From: a virus
IMG/VR virus record: IMGVR_UViG_3300044647_001247
Coordinates: 45,820 to 109,819 of that record
Direction: 5' to 3' (one strand)
DNA: 64,000 nucleotides
Part shown: in pieces, positions 1 to 7,570 of the stretch
Layout of the letters: the number at the start of each line of letters is the position of its first letter
Position numbering within the stretch: the stretch's first letter is position 1
The notes under the pieces: generated by a model
The model's database searches: none
Seen by the model: only the letters and a program-made list of their open reading frames with translations
What the model was told of the DNA's origin: nothing
Position numbers and translations under genes: made by a program

Positions 1-264
1 ATATTTGATTTAGGTACAACTAATAAAACATTTGATATTACAATTGATGGTACATCTACTGATTTTGCAAATATTTATAAAATTGCAGTTTTTTATGGAA
101 AACCATGGTCTTCAAATGGTGTAGGTGCAGGTAGTAGTAGTCTTGTTTATGATTATACTTATCCTTCTACTTCAGGTTTAACTGTAACAATTAATTATAA
201 TTACACTTATAATAGCAGTGTTGGTCAATATTTATATGTTGTTGTTTATACAACTTGTACTTAA
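1..264 (+). CDS. C-terminal fragment of a beta-rich virion (fibre-like) protein, 5' end outside window
   Basis: An open frame enters from the left edge and gives 87 residues before TAA. The residues are rich in Ser, Thr, Tyr and Gly in alternating beta-strand patterns and end in YTTCT, with no charged or helical segment. This is typical of phage fibre or decoration proteins but I recognise no named family. It is followed after 14 AT-rich bases by another small beta-rich gene in the same direction, so it belongs to the surface-protein cluster at 1-5.4 kb. The function is inferred from composition and position only. Confidence 0.6.
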   Translation: MFDLGTTNKTFDITIDGTSTDFANIYKIAVFYGKPWSSNGVGAGSSSLVYDYTYPSTSGLTVTINYNYTYNSSVGQYLYVVVYTTCT

Positions 265-278
265 TTAAAATACTATTT

Positions 279-572
279 ATGGCAATACAGGTAAAAGTTA
301 CACCAGGTGCGTCAAGTTATGAATATGATTTTGATGATTCTGGTTATAGCACTGGTTCTCAAGCATGTACTAATTATGCAGCATTAACAAGTGTATATGC
401 TGCTGAGGCAACAGGTGACCTTGTCACTCAATTTTATACAAATTCTGGATTAACTACCACATTTTCTGGTACATCTTCAACTTTCTATGCTTGGACAAGA
501 GTAGGAGCAGGTACTACTTATCGTGGACAAGTGAATTCATCAGGAGTTACAAGTTTAATTAGCAATTGTTAA
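279..572 (+). CDS. Small beta-rich hypothetical protein, probable virion surface component
   Basis: The protein has 97 residues from ATG 279. A TTG at 255 lies in frame but would overlap the previous gene, and the ATG has the A/T-rich upstream sequence usual here. It is rich in Thr, Ser, Gly and Tyr. A segment around residues 45-75 (FYTNSGLTTTF followed by a FYAW strand) resembles short repeat domains seen in Bacteroidetes surface proteins, but this is only a visual likeness. There is no signal peptide, membrane segment or enzyme motif. It sits among fibre-like genes, so a structural role is inferred. Confidence 0.6.
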   Translation: MAIQVKVTPGASSYEYDFDDSGYSTGSQACTNYAALTSVYAAEATGDLVTQFYTNSGLTTTFSGTSSTFYAWTRVGAGTTYRGQVNSSGVTSLISNC

Positions 573-585
573 ATTCGTATTATTT

Positions 586-599
586 TTAACATATGTTAA
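586..599. promoter_or_regulatory. Perfect 14-bp palindrome
   Basis: TTAACATATGTTAA is exactly self-complementary and lies in the 85-bp gap before the gene at 658. It could be an operator or a chance AT-rich palindrome. No terminator-like T run follows it. Confidence 0.35.
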
Positions 600-657
600 T
601 AACTTTTACAACATTACATTACATCTATTAATATCTTTGAGTTACAAAACCACATTT

Positions 658-1152
658 ATGAAAAAAATTACATTAAAACTAGTTGAGTTCTACAATCTTG
701 ACGCAGAGCTGAATGGTATAGTTGATCAAACAACAGGTGCTAAAAAGTCTTTTGGTCTTCTAGGAGAGAAGCTTTCTCTTGTTACTAAGTATTGGCTTAC
801 TGATCTTGCTAAAAAAGTAGCTGCTGAAAAAGTTGCAATAGAAGAACTTAGAAACGAACTTATTAAAAAATATGGTAAAGAAGAAAATGGGAATATTACA
901 ATCCCCATGTTAATAGATGATGATTCTAATGATGAAGAAACAGCAAGTAAAAAATTAAATCCTGATTTTCAACAGTTTGAAAAAGAATTTAATGAGCTTT
1001 TACAAACAGAAAAAGAAGTTGAATATAAACCAATTAAGCTTTCTGAATTAGAAAAGGTTGAAACATCAGAAAACTATGCTACATTTTTCAAACTCTTAAA
1101 TGAAGGAATCTCAGAAAATCCTGATAATGTTGTACCAATGACGCCTAGATAA
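658..1152 (+). CDS. Conserved-looking phage hypothetical protein, helical and acidic
   Basis: The protein has 164 residues from ATG 658. The frame is open from a TTG at 637, but the ATG after an A-rich stretch is the better start. It is predominantly helical and charged: the N-terminal half has Lys/Glu-rich helices (KKVAAEKVAIEELRNELIKK), the middle has an acidic linker (IDDDSNDEE), and the C-terminal half has more amphipathic helices. This is unlike its beta-rich neighbours and suggests an assembly or scaffold-type role rather than a fibre. I cannot assign a family. A strong terminator follows directly, so it ends its transcription unit. Confidence 0.75.
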   Translation: MKKITLKLVEFYNLDAELNGIVDQTTGAKKSFGLLGEKLSLVTKYWLTDLAKKVAAEKVAIEELRNELIKKYGKEENGNITIPMLIDDDSNDEETASKKLNPDFQQFEKEFNELLQTEKEVEYKPIKLSELEKVETSENYATFFKLLNEGISENPDNVVPMTPR

Positions 1153-1174
1153 TGTGTGGGTTTTAGTATTTATT

Positions 1175-1211
1175 AAAGCACTCTCTTAAAATGAGGGTGC
1201 TTTTTTATTTT
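1175..1211 (+). terminator. Rho-independent terminator
   Basis: The 5' arm AAAGCACTCTC (1175-1185) pairs with GAGGGTGCTTT (1193-1203), with one G-T wobble and a 7-base loop. The 3' arm runs into TTTTTTATTTT. It closes the unit ending with the gene at 658-1152 and lies just before the promoter-like element at 1227. Confidence 0.85.
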
Positions 1212-1226
1212 GGTACTATCTGTAAA

Positions 1227-1247
1227 ATTTTGTATATTATAGTGTAG
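1227..1247 (+). promoter_or_regulatory. Promoter-like element, copy 1 (nearly identical at 60722)
   Basis: ATTTTGTATATTATA, then G, then TGTAG. The same 21 bases with a single change (T for G) occur at 60722-60742. In both places the element lies 26-47 bp before the first gene of a plus-strand unit and, here, directly after a terminator. The duplication in two non-coding gaps argues for a regulatory role, most simply a phage or host promoter. Which polymerase reads it is unknown. Confidence 0.6.
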
Positions 1248-1273
1248 AGTGATTCTAATTTAAACTATAATAT

Positions 1274-1576
1274 ATGATTTTATTTTCATTTATTTCAGAC
1301 AGGTATAAATATACATTTCCTCAAGCTATTGCTGAGGTTGTTTCTGTTACAAAATCAAAATATGTAATGGCAGTGCCTCCTGGCTCTCAGCAACCTATTG
1401 AAGGTCAAGTGAATTTATATGCAAATTTTAATATATATGCTAGCCTTAATTCAAAAAATCAAGGTGGACAACCTATAGAATCTATTTCTAAAAACTATTT
1501 GTGTGATGAATTTGATGAAGCATTTACTAAAGCAGAAGAACTGTTTTTAGATGAAGTGGGTGGTACATCTGTTTAA
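1274..1576 (+). CDS. Hypothetical protein, probably first gene of the fibre operon
   Basis: The protein has 100 residues from ATG 1274, which is preceded by ACTATAATAT, a start context also seen at 1597, 2825 and 4062. It begins with a hydrophobic stretch (MILFSFIS) too short for a membrane segment, has a central beta-rich part, and ends in an acidic helix (DEFDEAFTKAEELFLDE). No family recognised. It is the first gene after the terminator and promoter-like element and is followed after 20 bases by the large Cys-rich fibre-like gene, so co-transcription is likely. Confidence 0.65.
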   Translation: MILFSFISDRYKYTFPQAIAEVVSVTKSKYVMAVPPGSQQPIEGQVNLYANFNIYASLNSKNQGGQPIESISKNYLCDEFDEAFTKAEELFLDEVGGTSV

Positions 1577-1596
1577 TTTAATATATCTGATATAAT

Positions 1597-2823
1597 ATGT
1601 TACCTAAATCTAATGCTGCTAGTCAGGGTTGTATTCCTGTTTCTTCAAATTGTGTCGTATGGCAGGGACCTGATCTTTCCTGTCTTAACCTCTGCAACGG
1701 TGACACTGTTTCTGATGTAGTTTACAAGGTAGCTACAGACTTATGCACTATTAAGTCCACTCTGGATTTGACAAGCTTAGACCTCACTTGTTTGGTCTCT
1801 TTTTGCTCTTCTGTAAATCCGGCACCCACTACAAAAACCCTGTCAGCAGTATTAGATTTTATTATAGATAAGGTTTGCTGTTTACAAGCTACTATTCCTG
1901 GAAGTCCAGGATCTACTTATACAGAACCCACTCTCACTCTTCCTACATGTTTACAATATGTAGATGGTGGTACAGGACTTACAGTAACACAACTTGTTCA
2001 TAATCAATACACTCTGCGAATAGCTAATCAGTATTGCTCTTTAAAAGCCACTGTTGATTCTCAAACAACTACACTTACTAGTCACAACGCACGAATTACA
2101 GCATTAGAAAATGCTCCTGCAATAACTCTTCCTACTGTTACACCTAATTGCATTCTTCCTAGTGTTCCTACACAAATGAACGTTGTATTAGATAAGTTAG
2201 AAGAAGAATATTGTCTTCTTAGAACAGCTTTAGGATCTAACACTCAAATTACAGCAGCTGCTTCTCAGCAGTGTACCGCATTAAGTGCTGCATCAGCACT
2301 TAGCCAAGCTGGTGCAATGTCATCTATAACTGGTTGGAATTCAACTGTTGCTAACATGTCACAAGCTATGCAGAATCTTTGGATCACTGTATGTGATATG
2401 AGAGCTGTTATAGCTGATCTTAAAAACTGCTGTGGTCAAACAGATTGTTCTGGATTTATTCTTGAATACAGTGCTACAGCTAATGGTGCCCGTCAGGAAG
2501 TATATCTTGACTTTAACCCAACCACTATTATTCCTTCAGGCTTTATTCAGGCTGTTCAAAACACTACAGTTGTTATTTCTGATGGAACTAATAGTAAGTC
2601 TTTTGTAATTAACATTGTAACAGAAGCTGCTAATGTCAGTCCTTATACATTTATTGTAGCTGGTGGAAGTGTAGTGGGAACTCCTCTTAATAGCTCAATG
2701 CCATACACTGTTGTTGTTAATGCATTCATATCTAAGAGTAATAATGTATGTAATAAATCTGTAACTAAAAATATCACTGTACCTTGTCCAATTGTGACTA
2801 GTGTAAGTGCAACCTTAATATAA
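1597..2823 (+). CDS. Cys-rich repeat virion protein (fibre/head-fibre-like) with C-terminal beta domain
   Basis: A protein of 408 residues. The first ~300 residues contain about four copies of a loose module: a Cys-containing turn, then a hydrophobic helix ending in a Cys-Leu pair (DLCTIKSTL near residue 48, KVCCLQATI near 96, QYCSLKATV near 150, EYCLLRTAL near 205). Between copies are Pro/Thr-rich linkers. The opening GPDLSCLNLCNGDTVSDVVYK resembles GPNLPALGISNNDRLITIL in the protein at 3397. The last ~120 residues are beta-rich and end in CPIVTSVSATLI, which looks like the first strand of a fibronectin-III domain whose remainder starts the next gene. Pattern and position suggest a trimeric surface fibre; this is inference. 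Confidence 0.65.
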   Translation: MLPKSNAASQGCIPVSSNCVVWQGPDLSCLNLCNGDTVSDVVYKVATDLCTIKSTLDLTSLDLTCLVSFCSSVNPAPTTKTLSAVLDFIIDKVCCLQATIPGSPGSTYTEPTLTLPTCLQYVDGGTGLTVTQLVHNQYTLRIANQYCSLKATVDSQTTTLTSHNARITALENAPAITLPTVTPNCILPSVPTQMNVVLDKLEEEYCLLRTALGSNTQITAAASQQCTALSAASALSQAGAMSSITGWNSTVANMSQAMQNLWITVCDMRAVIADLKNCCGQTDCSGFILEYSATANGARQEVYLDFNPTTIIPSGFIQAVQNTTVVISDGTNSKSFVINIVTEAANVSPYTFIVAGGSVVGTPLNSSMPYTVVVNAFISKSNNVCNKSVTKNITVPCPIVTSVSATLI

Positions 2824-2824
2824 T

Positions 2825-3370
2825 ATGAATATTACATTAACATGGACTCCAGGTGCTGGTGCATCAAATCAAGATGTTCAGTATAAGTTATCTACTGAGC
2901 CAACTATTTGGACTACACATTCTAGTGTAGCTGCTGGTGTTGCTACAGCAACTATAAATGGTTTGTTAGATAATAGAATATATGATTTTAGAGTGGTTAC
3001 AAACTGTGCAGGAGGGATATCAACATCTGCTGCTACACAACAAATTAACATTATATGTCCAACTGTCACTACCAATCCATCAAGTACTACCATTGGTTTT
3101 AGCTTTCCTGAAATTGGTGGTTCTATAACAGGTTACACTGCTAAGATATTTGACACTACAGGAACTACATTAATATCTTCTCAAACACCAGCTGGTACCA
3201 CTACAAGAACAGGATCATTCACTAGTTTAACCGCTAGTACAAATTATAAGATACGTATAGAAATAGCTGCAGGGTCTTTTTCTAAAACAAACTGTTCTTT
3301 TATAAGTGTTACGACCACTGCAAGTCCCACTTGTAATCCACCCACTGGTGTTACAGCTACCCTAGTATAA
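2825..3370 (+). CDS. Fibronectin type III-like domain protein (two domains)
   Basis: A protein of 181 residues with two FN3-like beta sandwiches. The first has LTWTPG at residues 4-9, a VQYKL strand, and the YDFRVVTNC strand. The second has IGFSFPEIGGSITGYTAKIF and NYKIRIEIAAG. The first domain starts at its second strand: the missing first strand (CPIVTSVSATL) is the C-terminus of the preceding gene, one base upstream in another frame. The protein itself ends with a lone first strand (PPTGVTATLV). Stop and start are arranged TAATATG, which would allow reinitiation. Probably a virion decoration protein that binds carbohydrate or a host surface, as FN3 domains do in other phages. Confidence 0.7.
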   Translation: MNITLTWTPGAGASNQDVQYKLSTEPTIWTTHSSVAAGVATATINGLLDNRIYDFRVVTNCAGGISTSAATQQINIICPTVTTNPSSTTIGFSFPEIGGSITGYTAKIFDTTGTTLISSQTPAGTTTRTGSFTSLTASTNYKIRIEIAAGSFSKTNCSFISVTTTASPTCNPPTGVTATLV

Positions 3371-3396
3371 TTAAAAAACATTAAATAATACACACT

Positions 3397-4050
3397 ATGT
3401 CTTGCGGATGCACACATACACCTTGTGAACCTTGTTGCTCTAGTTACGGATCATCTGTAAGCTATGTTCTTCCAGATTGTCCTGGTGGAGAACCTTGTGA
3501 TGAAATAAGTGAAGCACCTTGTGTTTTATATAAGGGACCTAATCTTCCTGCTCTTGGTATAAGTAATAATGATAGACTCATCACTATATTAACAAAACTT
3601 CATAAAGTGCTGAATGGTGTCATAACACCAACTATTCCATTAACTACTTATACAGCAACAAACACTACAACGCTACCTTCTATTCCTACATTTAATATTA
3701 GTTATTTAGGACTTGGTCCTGTTTATACATCAACAGCAGGAGCAACAAGTTCTTCAACCACAATAACAGTGGGTTCTACAACTAACCTTGTAATAGGTAT
3801 GGTGGTAGAAGTTACTGCTGGTGTAGGTGCGTTTGCTACAAACACACTTGTTGTAACTATTCCTAGTGCAACTACATTTACAGTTTCTCAAGTTCCTAGT
3901 ACCCCTCTTTCTGGAGGAGCTACTGTTGTTACAGGAACGGGTTCTACACACACTATATTTAGTTTAAAAGTGGTAAAAAATATTCCTCAATCTTTTAAAG
4001 CGTTTACAGGTTCTGTAGTAACAGACTCTGGAACAGGAACAGTTGTATAA
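3397..4050 (+). CDS. Cys-rich N-terminus plus beta-rich tail-fibre-type domain
   Basis: A protein of 217 residues. Residues 1-45 hold about ten cysteines (CGCTHTPCEPCC...), suggesting metal binding or disulphide links. Residues 47-75 repeat the module of the gene at 1597 (CVLYKGPNLPAL...). Residues ~110-185 form a Thr/Val/Gly-rich domain with the VGSTTNLVIGMVVEVTAGVG pattern common in phage tail and head fibre proteins. It lies inside the surface-protein cluster. No enzyme motif. A virion surface role is inferred. Confidence 0.65.
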   Translation: MSCGCTHTPCEPCCSSYGSSVSYVLPDCPGGEPCDEISEAPCVLYKGPNLPALGISNNDRLITILTKLHKVLNGVITPTIPLTTYTATNTTTLPSIPTFNISYLGLGPVYTSTAGATSSSTTITVGSTTNLVIGMVVEVTAGVGAFATNTLVVTIPSATTFTVSQVPSTPLSGGATVVTGTGSTHTIFSLKVVKNIPQSFKAFTGSVVTDSGTGTVV

Positions 4051-4061
4051 AATTATAATAT

Positions 4062-4490
4062 ATGGCTTCTTTGTGCAATACATATAAAACCTTACAAGTT
4101 GCTTTTACAGCACCGGCAGTATCTCCTGCTAATGGATATTTAGTTAAATGGAGAATAGTTGGTGATACAAACTGGAATACAGTTACTCAAAATCAAAATC
4201 CCATCACTATAGCAGGTGTTCCTTCTTGTTATAATATTGAAGGTAGTATACAAGCTGATTGCGGTGGAGGAAACTTTGGTTCTCCTATAGTGTTTGCAAT
4301 ATCTTCAAGTTCTAATATTTGCAGACAAGTCACTCTATTACAGACAGCAGTTTATTATTATGTTGCTTGTAATAGTTCTGAACAAGTGCAAATTATAAAT
4401 AATGCTGCCACTCCACAAACAATCTGTATAAAAGATGGTACATTAAGTGGTGGAACATTCACTGATTTAAATACAAGTTGTAATATATAA
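4062..4490 (+). CDS. Small fibronectin type III-like protein
   Basis: A protein of 142 residues. Residues 10-90 show an FN3-like strand order: LQVAFTAPAVSPANGYLVKWR, then an NWNTVT turn, a YNIEGSIQADCGGG strand, and a FAISSSS end. The same ANGY and EADCGGG landmarks recur in the next gene, so the two are probably paralogues. The last 45 residues are a separate beta-rich piece with several cysteines. It begins 12 bases after the previous stop with an AATATATG context. Confidence 0.65.
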   Translation: MASLCNTYKTLQVAFTAPAVSPANGYLVKWRIVGDTNWNTVTQNQNPITIAGVPSCYNIEGSIQADCGGGNFGSPIVFAISSSSNICRQVTLLQTAVYYYVACNSSEQVQIINNAATPQTICIKDGTLSGGTFTDLNTSCNI

Positions 4491-4497
4491 TTAAGTT

Positions 4498-5421
4498 ATG
4501 GCCACATTAAGTGTATCGTTTACTCCTCCTGGAACACCCCCTGCAAATGGTTATAGGGTGCAATACTGGCTTGCATCAGATCCTTCTACTATATTTACAG
4601 TGTCACCCAATCCTACATCATCTCCTGTTACTATTACAGGTCTTACTGGAACTTTTTATCAAGGTACTATAGAAGCTGATTGTGGTGGGGGGTTATATTC
4701 TTCTTTAAATACTTTTTCAGCCAATACAATAACAGGAGATCCTTGTTTATCAGGAAATACACTTGCTAATGCAAACTGTTCTCTTACTGAAACTAAAACA
4801 TTTACACTATCTACAGGTTTTTCAACAACTGTAAATTTATATGGTTTTTATTATTCAGGAACAGGAATAAGAACTATATCAGGAAGACTGTTAAATAACA
4901 GTAATGCTTTAATCCAAGAGTTTACTTATACGCAAACAGGGGCTAGTGTAGGAACGACTAGTCCTAGTTTTTATACACTTACTAATATATCAGGATCTGC
5001 TGTAAGTTATAAACTTCAAATTGACACTGTAATTTGCACCAACGGTACAGGTGTTGGAGCCATGACTGCTAGTGGTTGCACATCTACAAGTCCTTCTGTA
5101 GTAGTTAATAACGCTACATTCTCTGGTTTAACTATATCAGCAGTAACTGTTAATAGTGTTGCTGTAACATATGAAACAGGTGTTAACTTACCTATTGCAT
5201 ATTCAGGTTTAGGTTATTTTAGAACTACACAAGTGGGAACATTTAATATAGCTGTTTCATATAGCAATCCTGCTGTTTCTAGTCCAAGAGCTATACGTGT
5301 AACAGGTAGTAATGGTGTTTCTCAAACACAAACTTCTCAAGCAACAAGTGCAACACTTACATTTAGTAACGTAGTGGTAAACACTTCACAATCTGTACAG
5401 ATAGCTATTGTGCAGAGTTAA
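4498..5421 (+). CDS. Fibronectin type III-like protein with additional beta domains
   Basis: A protein of 307 residues. Residues 3-75 are an FN3-like domain clearly paralogous to that of the previous gene (SVSFTPPGTPPANGYRVQYW and IEADCGGG). Residues ~95-190 are a Thr/Ser/Gly-rich beta domain, and ~195-307 a second beta sandwich with Val/Ile/Thr strands. No catalytic motif, signal peptide or membrane segment. It is the last gene of the surface cluster and is followed by a terminator, so the 1274-5421 genes form one unit. The likely role is fibre or decoration. Confidence 0.65.
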   Translation: MATLSVSFTPPGTPPANGYRVQYWLASDPSTIFTVSPNPTSSPVTITGLTGTFYQGTIEADCGGGLYSSLNTFSANTITGDPCLSGNTLANANCSLTETKTFTLSTGFSTTVNLYGFYYSGTGIRTISGRLLNNSNALIQEFTYTQTGASVGTTSPSFYTLTNISGSAVSYKLQIDTVICTNGTGVGAMTASGCTSTSPSVVVNNATFSGLTISAVTVNSVAVTYETGVNLPIAYSGLGYFRTTQVGTFNIAVSYSNPAVSSPRAIRVTGSNGVSQTQTSQATSATLTFSNVVVNTSQSVQIAIVQS

Positions 5422-5460
5422 AATATAAAGTCAGTGGTTTTGTTGGTTTACCCACACGAC

Positions 5461-5495
5461 AGGTCTCGGTGTTTCTACATTGAGACCTTAATTTT
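5461..5495 (+). terminator. Rho-independent terminator after the fibre cluster
   Basis: AGGTCTC (5461-5467) pairs perfectly with GAGACCT (5482-5488) around a 14-base loop, followed by TAATTTTATT. It lies 39 bases after the stop of the last FN3 gene. Confidence 0.75.
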
Positions 5496-5527
5496 ATTAA
5501 ACTGTTTATAAAATGTGCATAAAATAT

Positions 5528-5553
5528 GTTAGAGTTATATAATATAATCTAAC
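5528..5553. promoter_or_regulatory. 26-bp imperfect palindrome upstream of the metallophosphoesterase gene
   Basis: GTTAGA at 5528 is mirrored by TCTAAC at 5548, and the AT-rich centre is nearly self-complementary. It sits 30 bp before the chosen start at 5584. The preceding TGCATAAAATATGTTAGAG loosely resembles the ends of the promoter-like elements at 6910 and 20147. An operator or part of a promoter is possible. Confidence 0.4.
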
Positions 5554-5583
5554 TTTATGCACCATATACCAAATACTAAAATT

Positions 5584-6900
5584 ATGTCTTTAATTAATCA
5601 GGTGTATGGTTCTCTCAGATGGAAAAAAACTGATGAGTTCTGTGCGACAAAGTTAGGTGTTTCATTACAGAAATACCAAGAAATCAAAAAACAAATCTCA
5701 GAAACAAAACAACTGCTACAAGAAGAATTAGATTCTAGTCTTATAGAGTTTGTAGGTAAAAGAATGCTAGAACTTATTGATGACGAAGGAATTAAGAATG
5801 AGTATGTTTTAGATATGAAATACAATCTACAAGATGCTATACTTTCTGAGAAAGAAAAGGTGATAGAATTTAGAGAAAATTTAGATGACTGCACTGCTGA
5901 AATTAAAGGAATAGCTTTTGTAGAACCAAAAAGTCCTGAAGAAATAATAAGGATTTTAAAAATTGACACTACAAAATGGAAGCTTAGCTCCTATTGGAAT
6001 AAGCAACATAAAGACCATTGGCTTATTTCTGCCATGGTTACTCAAAAGACTTTAGAAGAAAAAGATTTTTTAAAGGAAGTGATTGAAAACTTCCAGCCAA
6101 GTTATACACCAGTTGCAGAGGTGCATTTGAATGACACATTCGTTTTACCTACAGTGGGGGTTTTGAGTATTCAAGACCTTCACTTTGGTAAAGAAGGTAA
6201 TGATGGAGTGGCTGATGACTTTAGAGAAGCTATTAGTAATTTAGTATTAAAGGCTTATAAAAGTCATAAACTTGATAAAATCATTTATGTATTTGGTGGT
6301 GATCTTTTAAACATGGATAGTTTTCATGGATCTACTACAAAGGGTACACCTGTAGATAATGATTTAAGAGCACAAGATGCTTATAAAATAGCATTTGATT
6401 CATTATACTGGAGTGTAAACTTTGTAAAACAATTTTGTAATAATCTCCATGTAGTGTATCTACCTGGTAATCATGATAGACTTAGTAGCTATCATATGGC
6501 TCATGCTCTTTCCAAATGTTTTAATACAGCTTCTAATATCATATTTGATGTTGAATATGCTGAAAGAAAAGTTATTACTTACGGTGATAACTTTTTTGCT
6601 TTTGAGCATGGTGATATTAGCTCAAAAAATACTCCTTTAGTATATGCAACAGAATTTCCAAAACAGTGGGGTGCAACAAATTATAGAACTTGTTACACCG
6701 GTCACTGGCACCATAAGAAAACAACTCAGTATATATCTGAAAATGAAATACACGGATTTGCCATTAAACATCTTCCTTCTCTCTCTAAACCTGACTACTG
6801 GCATTACCATAACAAATATACAGGTGCTAAACGCCAAGCTATTATTGAAATCCATGATCAGAGGAAAGGTAAAATATCTGAGTTTGTATATACAGCGTAA
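5584..6900 (+). CDS. Calcineurin-like metallophosphoesterase with helical N-terminal region
   Basis: A protein of 438 residues from ATG 5584; an in-frame ATG at 5557 would add nine residues, but 5584 has the A-rich context typical here. Residues 1-190 are helical with coiled-coil character. The C-terminal part has the full set of metallophosphoesterase motifs: D198-L-H200 (QDLHFG), G-G-D240, G-N296-H297-D298, EHGD near residue 347, and G-H374-W-H376-H377. These coordinate two metals and hydrolyse phosphomono- or diesters, in many phages acting on nucleic-acid ends or nucleotides. The placement between the fibre genes and the head-tail genes is unusual. The substrate cannot be told from sequence. 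Confidence 0.85.
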   Translation: MSLINQVYGSLRWKKTDEFCATKLGVSLQKYQEIKKQISETKQLLQEELDSSLIEFVGKRMLELIDDEGIKNEYVLDMKYNLQDAILSEKEKVIEFRENLDDCTAEIKGIAFVEPKSPEEIIRILKIDTTKWKLSSYWNKQHKDHWLISAMVTQKTLEEKDFLKEVIENFQPSYTPVAEVHLNDTFVLPTVGVLSIQDLHFGKEGNDGVADDFREAISNLVLKAYKSHKLDKIIYVFGGDLLNMDSFHGSTTKGTPVDNDLRAQDAYKIAFDSLYWSVNFVKQFCNNLHVVYLPGNHDRLSSYHMAHALSKCFNTASNIIFDVEYAERKVITYGDNFFAFEHGDISSKNTPLVYATEFPKQWGATNYRTCYTGHWHHKKTTQYISENEIHGFAIKHLPSLSKPDYWHYHNKYTGAKRQAIIEIHDQRKGKISEFVYTA

Positions 6901-6909
6901 ACCTGTAAG

Positions 6910-6955
6910 GTTTAGTTTTAAACTATAGAGATTTTTACGTAAATTATTAATGTAG
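6910..6955 (+). promoter_or_regulatory. Promoter-like element, long form, copy 1 (similar at 20147)
   Basis: Starts with the palindrome GTTTAGTTTTAAAC (6910-6923) and continues with ATTTTTACGTAAATTATTAATGTAG to 6955. The gap at 20147-20190 has the same order of blocks: GTTTAATTTTAAAC, a T run, TAAATT and a terminal GTAG. Both end just before a plus-strand start (7 bases here, 0 bases there). The final part resembles the motif at 1227 and 60722. Interpreted as a promoter or processing site for the virion-gene units. Confidence 0.55.
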
Positions 6956-6961
6956 ACAACT

Positions 6962-7570
6962 GTGAGTAAACCATATAAAAAACCAGATCTTAACGCTCCT
7001 AGGTATAGACCAAAGAAGTTAAATTTTACCAATGCTACTTTTTATGAGCAATTTGTAAAAGATAATCCTAAGTATTCAAGTCTCATCACTCTAGAAATGT
7101 TTAAGAATATAATTACCACGTTCAATGGTAAAATCTGGAAAACTGTGGTAGAAGACAGAGATGGTGTAGAACTTCCTGAGCAGCTTGGTTTTATTTTTAT
7201 AGGTACATGTCCTCGTAAAAAAAGTAATATAGATTTTAATAAATCAGAGAAATATGGAGTAACACTCCAGAATCAAAACTGGGAGTCTGATCAGTATATA
7301 GCTAAGATATTCTATACAAATTTTGAAACTAAGTATAGGTTTAAACATCATGAGATGTGGGGATTTTCTGGTGTTAGAGATTTCAAAAGAACAATAGGTC
7401 AAACCTATCCCAAAGAGTGGAAGAAGTATTTAATGGTTGATAACTTAGTGAGAATAAGTAGAATATTTAGAAAGCAAAGATTCAAACAACATAAACAAGA
7501 ATTAACTAAAGACCTTCTTGAAACATATGATGAATTTAATTTAGAAAATCCATGGGCAGAACTACAATAG
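6962..7570 (+). CDS. Virion assembly/head-tail region protein, function unassigned
   Basis: A protein of 202 residues. GTG 6962 is chosen as start because no ATG follows until residue 46 and the promoter-like element ends just upstream. It is basic and rich in Tyr, Lys and Phe, with KKPDLNAPRYRPKK at the N-terminus and a helical basic C-terminus. It overlaps the next gene by 19 bp, so the two are coupled. In crAss-like phages this position holds small proteins of the head-tail connector region, but I cannot assign it to a particular ring or hub protein. Confidence 0.7.
   Translation: MSKPYKKPDLNAPRYRPKKLNFTNATFYEQFVKDNPKYSSLITLEMFKNIITTFNGKIWKTVVEDRDGVELPEQLGFIFIGTCPRKKSNIDFNKSEKYGVTLQNQNWESDQYIAKIFYTNFETKYRFKHHEMWGFSGVRDFKRTIGQTYPKEWKKYLMVDNLVRISRIFRKQRFKQHKQELTKDLLETYDEFNLENPWAELQ

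Noticed and set aside
255-278. Upstream TTG start for the gene at 279
   Set aside because: It would overlap the end of the preceding gene, and ATG 279 has the normal A/T-rich context.
6637-7032. 131-codon minus-strand frame over the end of the metallophosphoesterase gene
   Set aside because: Antisense to two convincing genes and the promoter-like element; composition typical of a shadow frame.
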